DNA from: a virus
Reading direction: 5' to 3' (one strand)
IMG/VR virus record: IMGVR_UViG_3300008453_000745
Coordinates: 1 to 37,253 of that record
DNA length: 37,253 nucleotides
The stretch's first letter is position 1. Every line of letters begins with the position of its first letter. The notes beneath the pieces were generated by a model, which was given only the letters and a program-made list of their open reading frames with translations, ran no database searches and was not told the DNA's origin. A program made the translations under genes and the position numbers. Of this stretch, positions 14,556 through 21,849 are shown piece after piece.

Positions 14556-16814
14556 TTAGCTTATTAACTCTTGGAAGTTTTGAGATGTTCTTGTGCAGTA
14601 GAAGTTGACCAAGATAAATTCGGCAGTACGAACTGGCTTGATATAAATGTCTACTACTAAAGTATTATCATCAATTAACTCTGGAGTGTTGTTTGTAGTA
14701 TTGCATACAATTAAGTAATCGAATAAGCCTTGAGTGTTCTTAGCAAGATCAAATACCGGGGTAATTGTATTAACTAAACGGCTACGAGTAAATGTAGTGT
14801 TTGGCTCGAATACGAAGAATTTAGCTGTATTAAACACAGACTTTTCTAAGTAGAGGAACAGACGGCGTACATTTAGACGATCAAATGCGCTTGGAGCTTT
14901 GAGTAAGGTCTTTTGACCCATTATTGTGTATCCTTCGTTAGGGAAGAACACTACTGGGTTTACAGACACCTTATAGAGTAAGTCGCGTTGCTTTTGCTGA
15001 GGATTTACACCAAGGTCATTAATACCAGTAATAGTACCACGATTTAAACCTGCAGGTGCGCCCCAAGGGTAAGCAATTGCATCATTACGACTAAACGCTG
15101 CAGCTGCAAAACCAGAAAATGGCAACCAAACGTTTTTGTTTGTGTATTGATCAGTTGCTCTTGCCCAGTTACCGTAAGTTGTAGAGTAACTCGAATTTAA
15201 GTTACTATAAAGGTTACGCAATGGCCAGTAAATGTTTTGAGAGAAGTTTTTGCTCTTGTCATCTAAGGTCTTAAAGTTTTGACCTTGTACGAATACCCAA
15301 CGTAACGGATCAGAAATGAATACTAAGTCTTTACGTTCATTTCTTGCAAAATTATCAAACTTTGTTGTAATGCCTACCCAAGCATTTACTGTATCGTTTG
15401 ATACCGCATTACCAGTTGAGGATGTTAAGGCCTGTACGTTGGTTTTTAATGAGCCGCTCCAGTAGGTATCATCAAATGCAGCAGAACCAGCCGCTGCGAT
15501 TGTTGAAATACCACCGTCAATTACTACATCAAGACTTAACGTGTCTGGGTTTTGAGCAAGATTCAATATCTTGTCAACTTTAGTACTTACGTTGCCTACT
15601 ACTTTTTGATTTTCTGTACCAAGTGTAGGAGAGTAAACCCCAAGAGCGTATAGGTTATTTGCAGCAGCGTGTCCACCGCCTGAAGCCGTATTGAATATAC
15701 TTGAAGTAGATCTTAATACTCTTATAGCTTTATTAGCATTACCGTTACTATCTAACCAAGATGTATTATCAGCGATATTTGGATTTACAAATATAGTTAA
15801 ATTTGGGGAGGTATTATTTACAAGAGTGTTTATAAAATAGCTTTGTGGCTGGCCCCCGTTTGGATCTTGAATTTTGCGATCAGAATAGAACGAACCTGTA
15901 TAGCCTTCTTGTAGTACGTATTCGAGAGTTAAAGCTGTAGGAGAGAAAGGCGAAACTCTTACTTTAAATAATGAAAATATCGCAGTATCTTGATACGCGG
16001 TGCCAGCTATATTAAACGAAGGAATATTTTCAATATCTTGAGAAACACTACCTACATTAGCAGTTGCAGTTGCACTTAGCTGAAACTGGTAACGAGTATT
16101 TGGTACTGCAGTGTATGCGCTGGTAGCAGCTGTTTGGGCTGCAATTGTATCGATTGTTAAAGCTGCATCAAAATCAGTAGAAGGATTTAAGTTAGCATTA
16201 TCTGCAAGATTAAAATAAAACCCTTCAAATTTTTCGTTAATTGTGGTTTTTGCTTTATTGAGCACAATTAAACCAGCTGCACTTAATTCAGTAAAGCCTG
16301 TAAATACAGGCGCTGTACTTGCTGCTGCAGTTGCCCATTGTAGACCGCCTTGTAATACTAAATTGTATTGGTCATCTGTAAGCTCAACTAATGTTGGTTG
16401 AGTTAAGTAGTAAGCACCAGCAGCGCTTAGTGCGGTGCCGTTTGCTACTGGAGCAGTTGCATCTGTTGCAGATGCTGCAACTACTGGAAATACTAACGCA
16501 CTATACTTGCTAGAAAATCCTTCCCCAGCTTCAGCACCGTAAGGTAAGCGAGCGACATTTACAACTGCATTTGTGCCACCATTAAAAAGCTGTCTTACAG
16601 AGTAGTAAAAATAGCGCTCTGCTGCATTGGTAGGAGTACCATATATTGTCTCAAAATCAGCAACACTTGCTACGTTAAGAATTTCGTAGGTTGGACCTTG
16701 AGGCGCGAAACCGGTCACCAAGAAGCTTGTACCATTAGGAGCATTAAGTCTTGTGCTAAGATCGATTTCGCGAATTTCTACGCCAGGAGATTGTATAGTA
16801 CGAGTGTTGGCCAT
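14556..16814 (-). CDS. Tail sheath protein (gp18-like, 752 aa)
   Basis: This contractile sheath surrounds the tube and drives injection. The start TIQSPGVEIREIDLS followed by SFLVTGFAPQGP is the sheath N-terminal arm. FETIYGTPTNAAERYFYYSV and QLFNGGTNAVVNVARLPYG follow. The C-terminal domain is equally typical: NEGYTIMGQKTLL, FDRLNVRRLFLYLEKSVF, FVFEPNTTFTRSRLVN and the final FILVNFYCTRTSQNFQELIS strand that links neighbouring subunits. Length is near T4 gp18 (659) with extra outer-domain sequence between about residues 90 and 330, which is Ala/Thr-rich and probably surface-exposed. It stands at the head of the sheath-tube unit, which ends at a terminator. Confidence 0.93.
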   Translation of the reverse strand: MANTRTIQSPGVEIREIDLSTRLNAPNGTSFLVTGFAPQGPTYEILNVASVADFETIYGTPTNAAERYFYYSVRQLFNGGTNAVVNVARLPYGAEAGEGFSSKYSALVFPVVAASATDATAPVANGTALSAAGAYYLTQPTLVELTDDQYNLVLQGGLQWATAAASTAPVFTGFTELSAAGLIVLNKAKTTINEKFEGFYFNLADNANLNPSTDFDAALTIDTIAAQTAATSAYTAVPNTRYQFQLSATATANVGSVSQDIENIPSFNIAGTAYQDTAIFSLFKVRVSPFSPTALTLEYVLQEGYTGSFYSDRKIQDPNGGQPQSYFINTLVNNTSPNLTIFVNPNIADNTSWLDSNGNANKAIRVLRSTSSIFNTASGGGHAAANNLYALGVYSPTLGTENQKVVGNVSTKVDKILNLAQNPDTLSLDVVIDGGISTIAAAGSAAFDDTYWSGSLKTNVQALTSSTGNAVSNDTVNAWVGITTKFDNFARNERKDLVFISDPLRWVFVQGQNFKTLDDKSKNFSQNIYWPLRNLYSNLNSSYSTTYGNWARATDQYTNKNVWLPFSGFAAAAFSRNDAIAYPWGAPAGLNRGTITGINDLGVNPQQKQRDLLYKVSVNPVVFFPNEGYTIMGQKTLLKAPSAFDRLNVRRLFLYLEKSVFNTAKFFVFEPNTTFTRSRLVNTITPVFDLAKNTQGLFDYLIVCNTTNNTPELIDDNTLVVDIYIKPVRTAEFILVNFYCTRTSQNFQELIS

Positions 16815-16832
16815 AAAGTTTTTGTATACTAT

Positions 16833-16838
16833 TATTTA
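16833..16838 (-). promoter_or_regulatory. Late-promoter-like TAAATA motif for the sheath gene
   Basis: Minus-strand TTGCCTAAATAATAGTATAC contains TAAATA 24 bases before the sheath ATG. This is the only site of the set that would leave a real leader of about a dozen bases. Confidence 0.6.
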
Positions 16839-16864
16839 GGCAAATTCAGAAGGGATTCCTGAGA

Positions 16865-17449
16865 TTACTGAAGTAATTCGGCGCCTAATTGACTGAAAGC
16901 AAAAGTAAAACTTGACTCAATTTGAGTAGCGTCTTGGTAGCTATATTTAAACCCTTGCAGATTTGTAATAAATGCTTTATGGTAATCAAATTTAATTTTC
17001 TGATTATTATATTCATCTAAGCCAAAAACAGTAATCAGGGTCTGATATTCATGCATTGTAGCAGGGCCTTTTACTGCAAGCCCGTCTTTATTTGATATAC
17101 CCATTTTGGAATGATTAATATAATCAAGCCACTTCCATAAAACCCACCAGTTATTATATCCGTTATCTACCGCAAAATTAACTGTAACATTGTTATATTG
17201 CTCTCTTTGGTAAGTGGTGACTTTTAACGGCTGCCCGCCAAAATTTAATGCAACTGGATTTATTGCTATATCTGGCACAATATTGCCGTATACTGAATAC
17301 TGTAAAGTATTTAAATCCAAATTATAACTTTTACGAACATCTCCTACTGGAGTATTTATAGACTTTAAAGGGTCAGGAATATTTAAGACAAGTATAAATT
17401 TGTCTTTTCTTGATTTATTTAAAATAGACTGTTGGGCTACGTCGCTCAT
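16865..17449 (-). CDS. Tail-tube-fold structural protein (194 aa), tail terminator or neck candidate
   Basis: It has the tube-fold layout: KDKFILVLNIPDPL, then YSVYGNIVPDIAINPVALNF with GGQPLKVTTYQREQYNNVTV. NFAVDNGYNNWWVLWKWLDY follows, then FDYHKAFITNLQGFKYSYQD and a closing FTFAFSQLG. A strand, then [F/V]xVDxxYxNWxxLxxW, is the pattern I associate with tube-like virion proteins. It is divergent from the four other tube-like proteins nearby and precedes the sheath. That fits a ring at the head-proximal end, like T4 gp3 or gp15, by inference. Its ATG overlaps the stop of the nucleotidyltransferase-like gene, and AGAAGG 4 bases upstream is one of the few Shine-Dalgarno-like sites in the window. 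Confidence 0.6.
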   Translation of the reverse strand: MSDVAQQSILNKSRKDKFILVLNIPDPLKSINTPVGDVRKSYNLDLNTLQYSVYGNIVPDIAINPVALNFGGQPLKVTTYQREQYNNVTVNFAVDNGYNNWWVLWKWLDYINHSKMGISNKDGLAVKGPATMHEYQTLITVFGLDEYNNQKIKFDYHKAFITNLQGFKYSYQDATQIESSFTFAFSQLGAELLQ

Positions 17450-18504
17450 TTACCTTCTTTACTTAGGTAGTAATATTTATACACCGGATCAAAAGCAAGA
17501 GATATACCACTTGTACTTAAGCTTCTAGGCTCGTTATGTACTTTATCTAAATTAATACTATAAAAAGTTGCTATGGCGTTAGCTATATTTGGCGGTATAT
17601 GAGTTTTTCCTTTTTTCTTTTTCTTTAAATTTTCTATAGCCGGAAAAGGGGTTTCTTGGTCAATATGAGACCGCGCAACCATTGTTACAGACTTAGTGCT
17701 AGGTTTAGTTAATTTACTAACCCCGGCAGTTAAGCCTTGATGTCGTGGACCTCTGCTACCTTCGCCTCCAGTAGACATACCTGGTAACGCAAAAAACTGT
17801 TTAAAATTTTCTTGATTAAGAGACAGCTCTTTATCTCCTTTTGCTACCACACCAGTAACGAGTTTATCTATCATACCACGTCGCCTTAATTCTTTAAAAG
17901 CTAAATTTTCTACAGAGAATTCTCCGCCGGCTTCGAGGCCGGCTTGTCTCATTTTTAATATTTTTTCTTTAACTCTTTCTGCACATTCTAAATTACAACT
18001 GTCACTTAAAGCATGGCTAATTAATTCAAGTATATGATCAACTTTTCGTTTAACCTCTGACTGATTAATTGGTTTTTCTTTTTCCGGTACTATTAACCAC
18101 GAATCGTTTTTAATAGAATATACACCGGTTGCGTAATGTTGTTCGTTAATGTCTTGTACGTAGCACTCTACATCAAAACCTTTTATTTTTATATCATGGT
18201 TGCTATTCCAAACAGTCTTTTTAGCTTTAAAATAATCTTTTAAAAAGTCTACATCCTGACCGTATTCAGTTAAATCAGTTAGTATATGTAGATCTATATC
18301 ACTTTGAGGCGTATAATTATAATTTGCTAAAGAACCAGTAAACGTAATATCCTCTACATCAATATCTAACTCGAAAGACTCTAAAAATGCTTCTGCTACT
18401 TGTAGTAGTTTATCTTTTATAGCCGGAATAAGCTTACCGTCTCTCCATACTAATGGATTAAGAGTGTCATGATATTGAAAAGTAAGCTTTGCAGATGGTT
18501 CCAT
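17446..18504 (-). CDS. Nucleotidyltransferase-like protein (352 aa) heading the tail operon
   Basis: Residues 45-115 carry the signature of polymerase-beta-type (MNT) nucleotidyltransferases: GSLANYNYTPQSDIDLHIL with Gly57-Ser58 and Asp69/Asp71, and a third acidic strand FDVECYV (Asp111 or Glu113). The usual catalytic triad is therefore plausible and unbroken. Residues 145-225 are helical (VKRKVDHILELISHAL, then CAERVKEKILKMRQAGLEAG). The remainder is basic and Ser/Thr-rich, with a KKKKKG run near residue 300 and IPPNIANAIATFYSINLDK, and ends in YKYYYLSKEGK. It could add a nucleotide to RNA, a protein or a small molecule; the sequence does not say which. Its stop is coupled to a tail protein and its start lies beside the palindrome at 18508-18523, so it is probably expressed late. 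Confidence 0.68.
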   Translation of the reverse strand: MEPSAKLTFQYHDTLNPLVWRDGKLIPAIKDKLLQVAEAFLESFELDIDVEDITFTGSLANYNYTPQSDIDLHILTDLTEYGQDVDFLKDYFKAKKTVWNSNHDIKIKGFDVECYVQDINEQHYATGVYSIKNDSWLIVPEKEKPINQSEVKRKVDHILELISHALSDSCNLECAERVKEKILKMRQAGLEAGGEFSVENLAFKELRRRGMIDKLVTGVVAKGDKELSLNQENFKQFFALPGMSTGGEGSRGPRHQGLTAGVSKLTKPSTKSVTMVARSHIDQETPFPAIENLKKKKKGKTHIPPNIANAIATFYSINLDKVHNEPRSLSTSGISLAFDPVYKYYYLSKEGK

Positions 18505-18507
18505 GTA

Positions 18508-18523
18508 ACGTAAATATTTACGT
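18508..18523. promoter_or_regulatory. Perfect 16-bp palindrome with overlapping divergent TAAATA motifs
   Basis: ACGTAAATATTTACGT is its own reverse complement. It carries GTAAATA on both strands: plus TAAATA at 18511-18516 is 14 bases before the oxidoreductase ATG, and minus TAAATA at 18520-18515 is 16 bases before the nucleotidyltransferase ATG. One site could serve both directions, or bind a dimeric regulator. Confidence 0.65.
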
Positions 18524-18524
18524 A

Positions 18525-19265
18525 ATGCCTGACTATTTAAAACTCTTCGAAGATATAGTTAACACTAATAATCCTGATATTTACCAGGAAAAACTTAACA
18601 ATGCTATCGAATACCTTAAGAAAAAAGAAAAGGTATTATTTTTAACAACTTCCAATCGTTGGGAAGGAGATAAAGAAAAACCCAAGAGCACTATTTTAGC
18701 AGAGTTTATTAAATCCAAAGTGGGAGATAATGTAGAAATTATCGATGTTGCCAAACTTAACATTTATATTTGCGAAGGTAACGTAAGCAAATCAGACGGC
18801 AATAATTGCGGTGTAAAAGACTCGGTATTGAAAGATAAAGAAAAAAATCCGAGTGGTAATCATAGATGCTGGTGTTCAATTAATAATAAAGATGATGAAC
18901 TATGGAAAATAAGTAAGCCACTCTTTGAGTCTGATGCAGTAGTATTTTTTGTAAGTGTGCGCTGGGGTCAAACTAATAGTGTATATCAAAAACTAATTGA
19001 ACGTTTAGATTGGATAGAAAATAGACATACCACTCTTAAAGAAGATAATATTGTAGAAAATATTGATGCGGGTATTATAGCTATAGGTCAAAACTGGAAC
19101 GGTGAAACAGTTATTGACACTCAAAAGAAAGTATTAGACTTTTATGGGTTCAAAGTACCAGAAGAACTTAGCTTTAACTGGCAATACACAAAAGACTCGG
19201 CAGATGAATCTCAAGAAAGTTATAAAAAAGCATTAAGCGCTTTTAAGAAAGTATTTGGACTTTAA
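18525..19265 (+). CDS. Flavodoxin-fold NAD(P)H/FMN-type oxidoreductase (246 aa)
   Basis: The layout is that of NADPH-dependent FMN reductases and iron-sulfur flavoproteins. There is a first strand VLFLTTSNRWEGDKEKP, then TILAEFIKSKVGDNVEIIDV, a Cys-containing loop, DDELWKISKPLFESDAVVFF and VSVRWGQTNSVYQKLIERLD (the FMN-binding strand and aromatic loop). Cysteines at 83, 95, 115 and 117 sit where related flavoproteins carry extra Cys. The classical CxxCxxC spacing is not kept, so a cluster is uncertain. I chose the ATG at 18525 because the longer frame from 18489 would run through the palindrome and overlap the divergent gene. It is a single-gene unit that meets the next gene tail to tail with 3 bases between stops. 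A soluble redox role is likely; the substrate is unknown. Confidence 0.7.
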   Translation: MPDYLKLFEDIVNTNNPDIYQEKLNNAIEYLKKKEKVLFLTTSNRWEGDKEKPKSTILAEFIKSKVGDNVEIIDVAKLNIYICEGNVSKSDGNNCGVKDSVLKDKEKNPSGNHRCWCSINNKDDELWKISKPLFESDAVVFFVSVRWGQTNSVYQKLIERLDWIENRHTTLKEDNIVENIDAGIIAIGQNWNGETVIDTQKKVLDFYGFKVPEELSFNWQYTKDSADESQESYKKALSAFKKVFGL

Positions 19266-19268
19266 CTT

Positions 19269-19988
19269 TTATTCCCAAACTACCATCTTCCAGCGCTCAT
19301 TATCGATACCGAAAAAGCGACACTTCCACGCGCTTTGTTCAAAAAACTCTAAATGACCCCATTGATCTTTATACTTAATCAACTGCTTTGCAGCATCATT
19401 CCAGTCTATACTTAAAAATACAGCTTCATGTTTTTTTTGCTTTTCGTAAATTTCATTGTAATTGAATCCGTCATATTCGTAATGCAACACTTCTAGTACG
19501 TTCCCTTCTTTATCAGTGTAGTCCATAGAGAAGTCAAAACCCCACTTAGGTTTCATTTTAATAAGTTTATATATTAATGTATTTCTCGTAGCAAATGTCT
19601 TTAGCTGTTCTAAAGCTTCTCCAGTAAACGCTCGCCTTTCAAATAGTAAACAATGATTTAAATGTGCTCCCTCCCATACCCCGGTATCATTTCCGGAGTA
19701 TAAATCAGTTGAACCAGTATACAAACTGTATACATCTTGAGTCATCCATTCTTTTTTAAGACAGTTTTGAGAAGGATAATGTTTCTGTAAACGTATTTGA
19801 GCTTCTTCTGCATACCATTGTTCAATTTCAGTCATTTCATAGCCGTTTTGTTCGAACAATGCTAAAAATTCAGGGCCTGGGTAAAGCAACTGTTTACCCG
19901 CTGTAGAAAATTGTTGAAATCTTGCTAAAGATTTGCTCCAGTAACCAGTAGGATCTAATTCGTTGCTAGTAAGCTTTAAACCGTTCAT
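19269..19988 (-). CDS. Hypothetical protein (239 aa)
   Basis: I do not recognise a family. The protein is rich in aromatic and charged residues. YWSKSLARFQQF, FLALFEQNGYEMTEIEQWY and LQKHYPSQNCLKKEWM come first, followed by DLYSGNDTGVWEGAHLNHCL. The end has PKWGFDFSMDYTD, VLEVLHYEYDGFNYNEI, AVFLSIDWNDAAKQLIKYKD and NERWKMVVWE. No membrane segment is visible. The ATG at 19988 (MNGLKL) is preferred over the more distal one at 20015, because the latter would overlap the divergent terminase control region. An ATAAAATA element lies 11 bases upstream. It stands alone between the oxidoreductase and terminase, as a single-gene unit. Confidence 0.68.
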   Translation of the reverse strand: MNGLKLTSNELDPTGYWSKSLARFQQFSTAGKQLLYPGPEFLALFEQNGYEMTEIEQWYAEEAQIRLQKHYPSQNCLKKEWMTQDVYSLYTGSTDLYSGNDTGVWEGAHLNHCLLFERRAFTGEALEQLKTFATRNTLIYKLIKMKPKWGFDFSMDYTDKEGNVLEVLHYEYDGFNYNEIYEKQKKHEAVFLSIDWNDAAKQLIKYKDQWGHLEFFEQSAWKCRFFGIDNERWKMVVWE

Positions 19989-19992
19989 AATA

Positions 19993-19999
19993 TATTTTA
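19993..19999 (-). promoter_or_regulatory. Late-promoter-like TAAAATA variant for the 239-aa gene
   Basis: Minus-strand AATTATAAAATATATTATG carries TAAAATA whose first T is 11 bases before the ATG. It has one extra A compared with the other sites and is preceded by A instead of C or G, so it is closest to the T4 form. Confidence 0.5.
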
Positions 20000-20024
20000 T
20001 AATTGCAACATGCATTTTCCACAG

Positions 20025-20030
20025 TAAATA
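20025..20030 (+). promoter_or_regulatory. Late-promoter-like TAAATA motif for terminase
   Basis: CACAGTAAATACCAGTATG has TAAATA 11 bases before the ATG at 20036. It supports that start over an in-frame upstream one at 20003. Confidence 0.6.
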
Positions 20031-20035
20031 CCAGT

Positions 20036-21802
20036 ATGTCTAAAGGCGCTTCTAAAGAAACATTTTATATGGGCAATAAAAATCTGCCCGTACCCGAGAC
20101 TGAATTTCAATGGACGCCAGAAATGGTAGAAGATCTAGAAAGAGCTAGAAAGTCTATATTACATTTTTCTCGGTTTTTTTATATTGTAAGTCTAGATGAA
20201 GGTAAACAGCCTATTAAGCTTTATCCCTATCAAAAGCGTATATTAAAAGCGTTAGTAGAAAATAGATTTAACGTAGTATTAGCTTCACGGCAAATTGGTA
20301 AAACCACAATTCTTACTATATTTGCTTTATGGATGGTGTGTTTTACTGATGACTATAGAGTATTATTAATTGCAAATAAACAAGAAACTGCTAAAAACAT
20401 ATTTAAACGCATCAAGTTGGCGTATGAGATGTTACCTAACTATATGAAGCCCGGGGTAATTGCATACGCAAAAGAAGGTATGGAACTAGCCAACGGCAGC
20501 TCAATAGGTATTAGTACAACAACTTCTGATGCTGCTCGTGGTGAATCTATTAACTGTCTACTTCTTGATGAAGCTGCGTTTATTCCACCTGAGTTTATGG
20601 ATGACTTTTGGGAATCAGTGTTTCCTGTTATTTCGTCTTCTAAAAAGTCTAAAATTTTTATGTTATCTACTCCTAATGGAGTCGGTAATTTGTTTTTCAA
20701 TACCTATAACGATGCTACGCTCGGCAAAAACGGCTGGCACCATGAAAGAGTTGATTGGTTTGAAGTGCCTGGAAGAGATGAAAAATGGAAAGAAATGACT
20801 ATAAGAGCATTAGGTTCTTTAGAGTCTTTTAATCAGGAATACGGTAATGAGTTTAGAGCAGCTGGGGAAAATGTTTTTGATAAAGAACAATTAGAAGAAA
20901 TGGAAAATACCGCGTTAGAACCGGTATATACGGATGATGACGGACTATTAAAAGTGTATAAAGATAGAATTGACGGACATTATTACACTATAGGGGTTGA
21001 CGTAGGGGAAGGTATAGGTAGAGCTAACTCAACTATACAAGTGGTGGACATTACAGATTTAACTCAAATAGAGCAAGTAGCTACATATGCTTATAATAAA
21101 TTAGATCCGTTTAATTTTGCAGCTAAATTAATAGAAATAGCTGCTCAATGGAACAACCCGCCCATACTTATTGAAAGAAATAATTGCGGTGCGCAAGTAG
21201 TAGACGCTTTAATACATACCCATCAGTATAATAATTTAGTAAAATATACCCCTAGTATGGGTTCATTTACAGAAAAAGCCGAACAAGATAATAGAATGGG
21301 TATATATTCTCACACTAATAGTAAATTTAATTCTATGTCTAATTTTAGATACTGGATGAATGTATTAAAAGTAGTTAAGCTAAATGATAAAGAAACTATT
21401 GGAGAGTTTAAAACATATATACGACACCCCAACGGTATATGGAAAAAACAGTCTGATAAATATATGGATGATAGAGTAGAGGCTCTTATTTGGGCGCTTT
21501 TTATATTAGATAATAAAGTTGCAGAGCAGTTTTACGAAATTGTACAGCAAGACAGTAATGGTAAAATATTAAAAATGGTACCAAATAACTGGGATCCTTT
21601 TGTAATGAGTATGCCAAAGCCTTCTGAAATGAATAGACGTCTTGATAAAAAAGAAGAAAATACAATTATACCTCATAACCCTGTCGTTATACCTGAAACT
21701 GAAGAACAGGATGCAGATATAAATGAATTATTTGAACAAGGGTGGAGACTACCTAACGGTAGTACTGCTAACAGAATGTTTGATCAGAGATTTATACAAT
21801 AA
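20036..21802 (+). CDS. Terminase large subunit (gp17-like, 588 aa)
   Basis: The DNA-packaging motor: an ATPase that pumps DNA into the head and a nuclease that cuts it. Walker A is ASRQIGKTT (near residues 83-91). Walker B is CLLLDEAAF with Asp178 and Glu179, and the coupling motif LSTPNG is near residue 212. The nuclease has GVDVGEG with Asp322, IERNN with Glu380 and the C-terminal DDRVEAL with Asp478/479, in the order and spacing of T4 gp17. Length is close to T4 (610). The ATG at 20036 is chosen because a TAAATA motif lies 11 bases before it; the frame from 20003 would add 11 residues across it. No small terminase subunit is seen nearby. A two-way terminator follows at once. Confidence 0.95.
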   Translation: MSKGASKETFYMGNKNLPVPETEFQWTPEMVEDLERARKSILHFSRFFYIVSLDEGKQPIKLYPYQKRILKALVENRFNVVLASRQIGKTTILTIFALWMVCFTDDYRVLLIANKQETAKNIFKRIKLAYEMLPNYMKPGVIAYAKEGMELANGSSIGISTTTSDAARGESINCLLLDEAAFIPPEFMDDFWESVFPVISSSKKSKIFMLSTPNGVGNLFFNTYNDATLGKNGWHHERVDWFEVPGRDEKWKEMTIRALGSLESFNQEYGNEFRAAGENVFDKEQLEEMENTALEPVYTDDDGLLKVYKDRIDGHYYTIGVDVGEGIGRANSTIQVVDITDLTQIEQVATYAYNKLDPFNFAAKLIEIAAQWNNPPILIERNNCGAQVVDALIHTHQYNNLVKYTPSMGSFTEKAEQDNRMGIYSHTNSKFNSMSNFRYWMNVLKVVKLNDKETIGEFKTYIRHPNGIWKKQSDKYMDDRVEALIWALFILDNKVAEQFYEIVQQDSNGKILKMVPNNWDPFVMSMPKPSEMNRRLDKKEENTIIPHNPVVIPETEEQDADINELFEQGWRLPNGSTANRMFDQRFIQ

Positions 21803-21827
21803 AAAAGCCCGCTTAAAGCGGGCTTTT
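21803..21827. terminator. Bidirectional hairpin terminator after terminase
   Basis: AAAAGCCCGC-TTAAA-GCGGGCTTTT lies right after the terminase stop and has A and T tracts on both arms. It can end the plus-strand terminase message and the minus-strand acidic protein message that stops at 21850. Confidence 0.85.
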
Positions 21828-21849
21828 GAAGTCTATGCCTTTAAGACTA

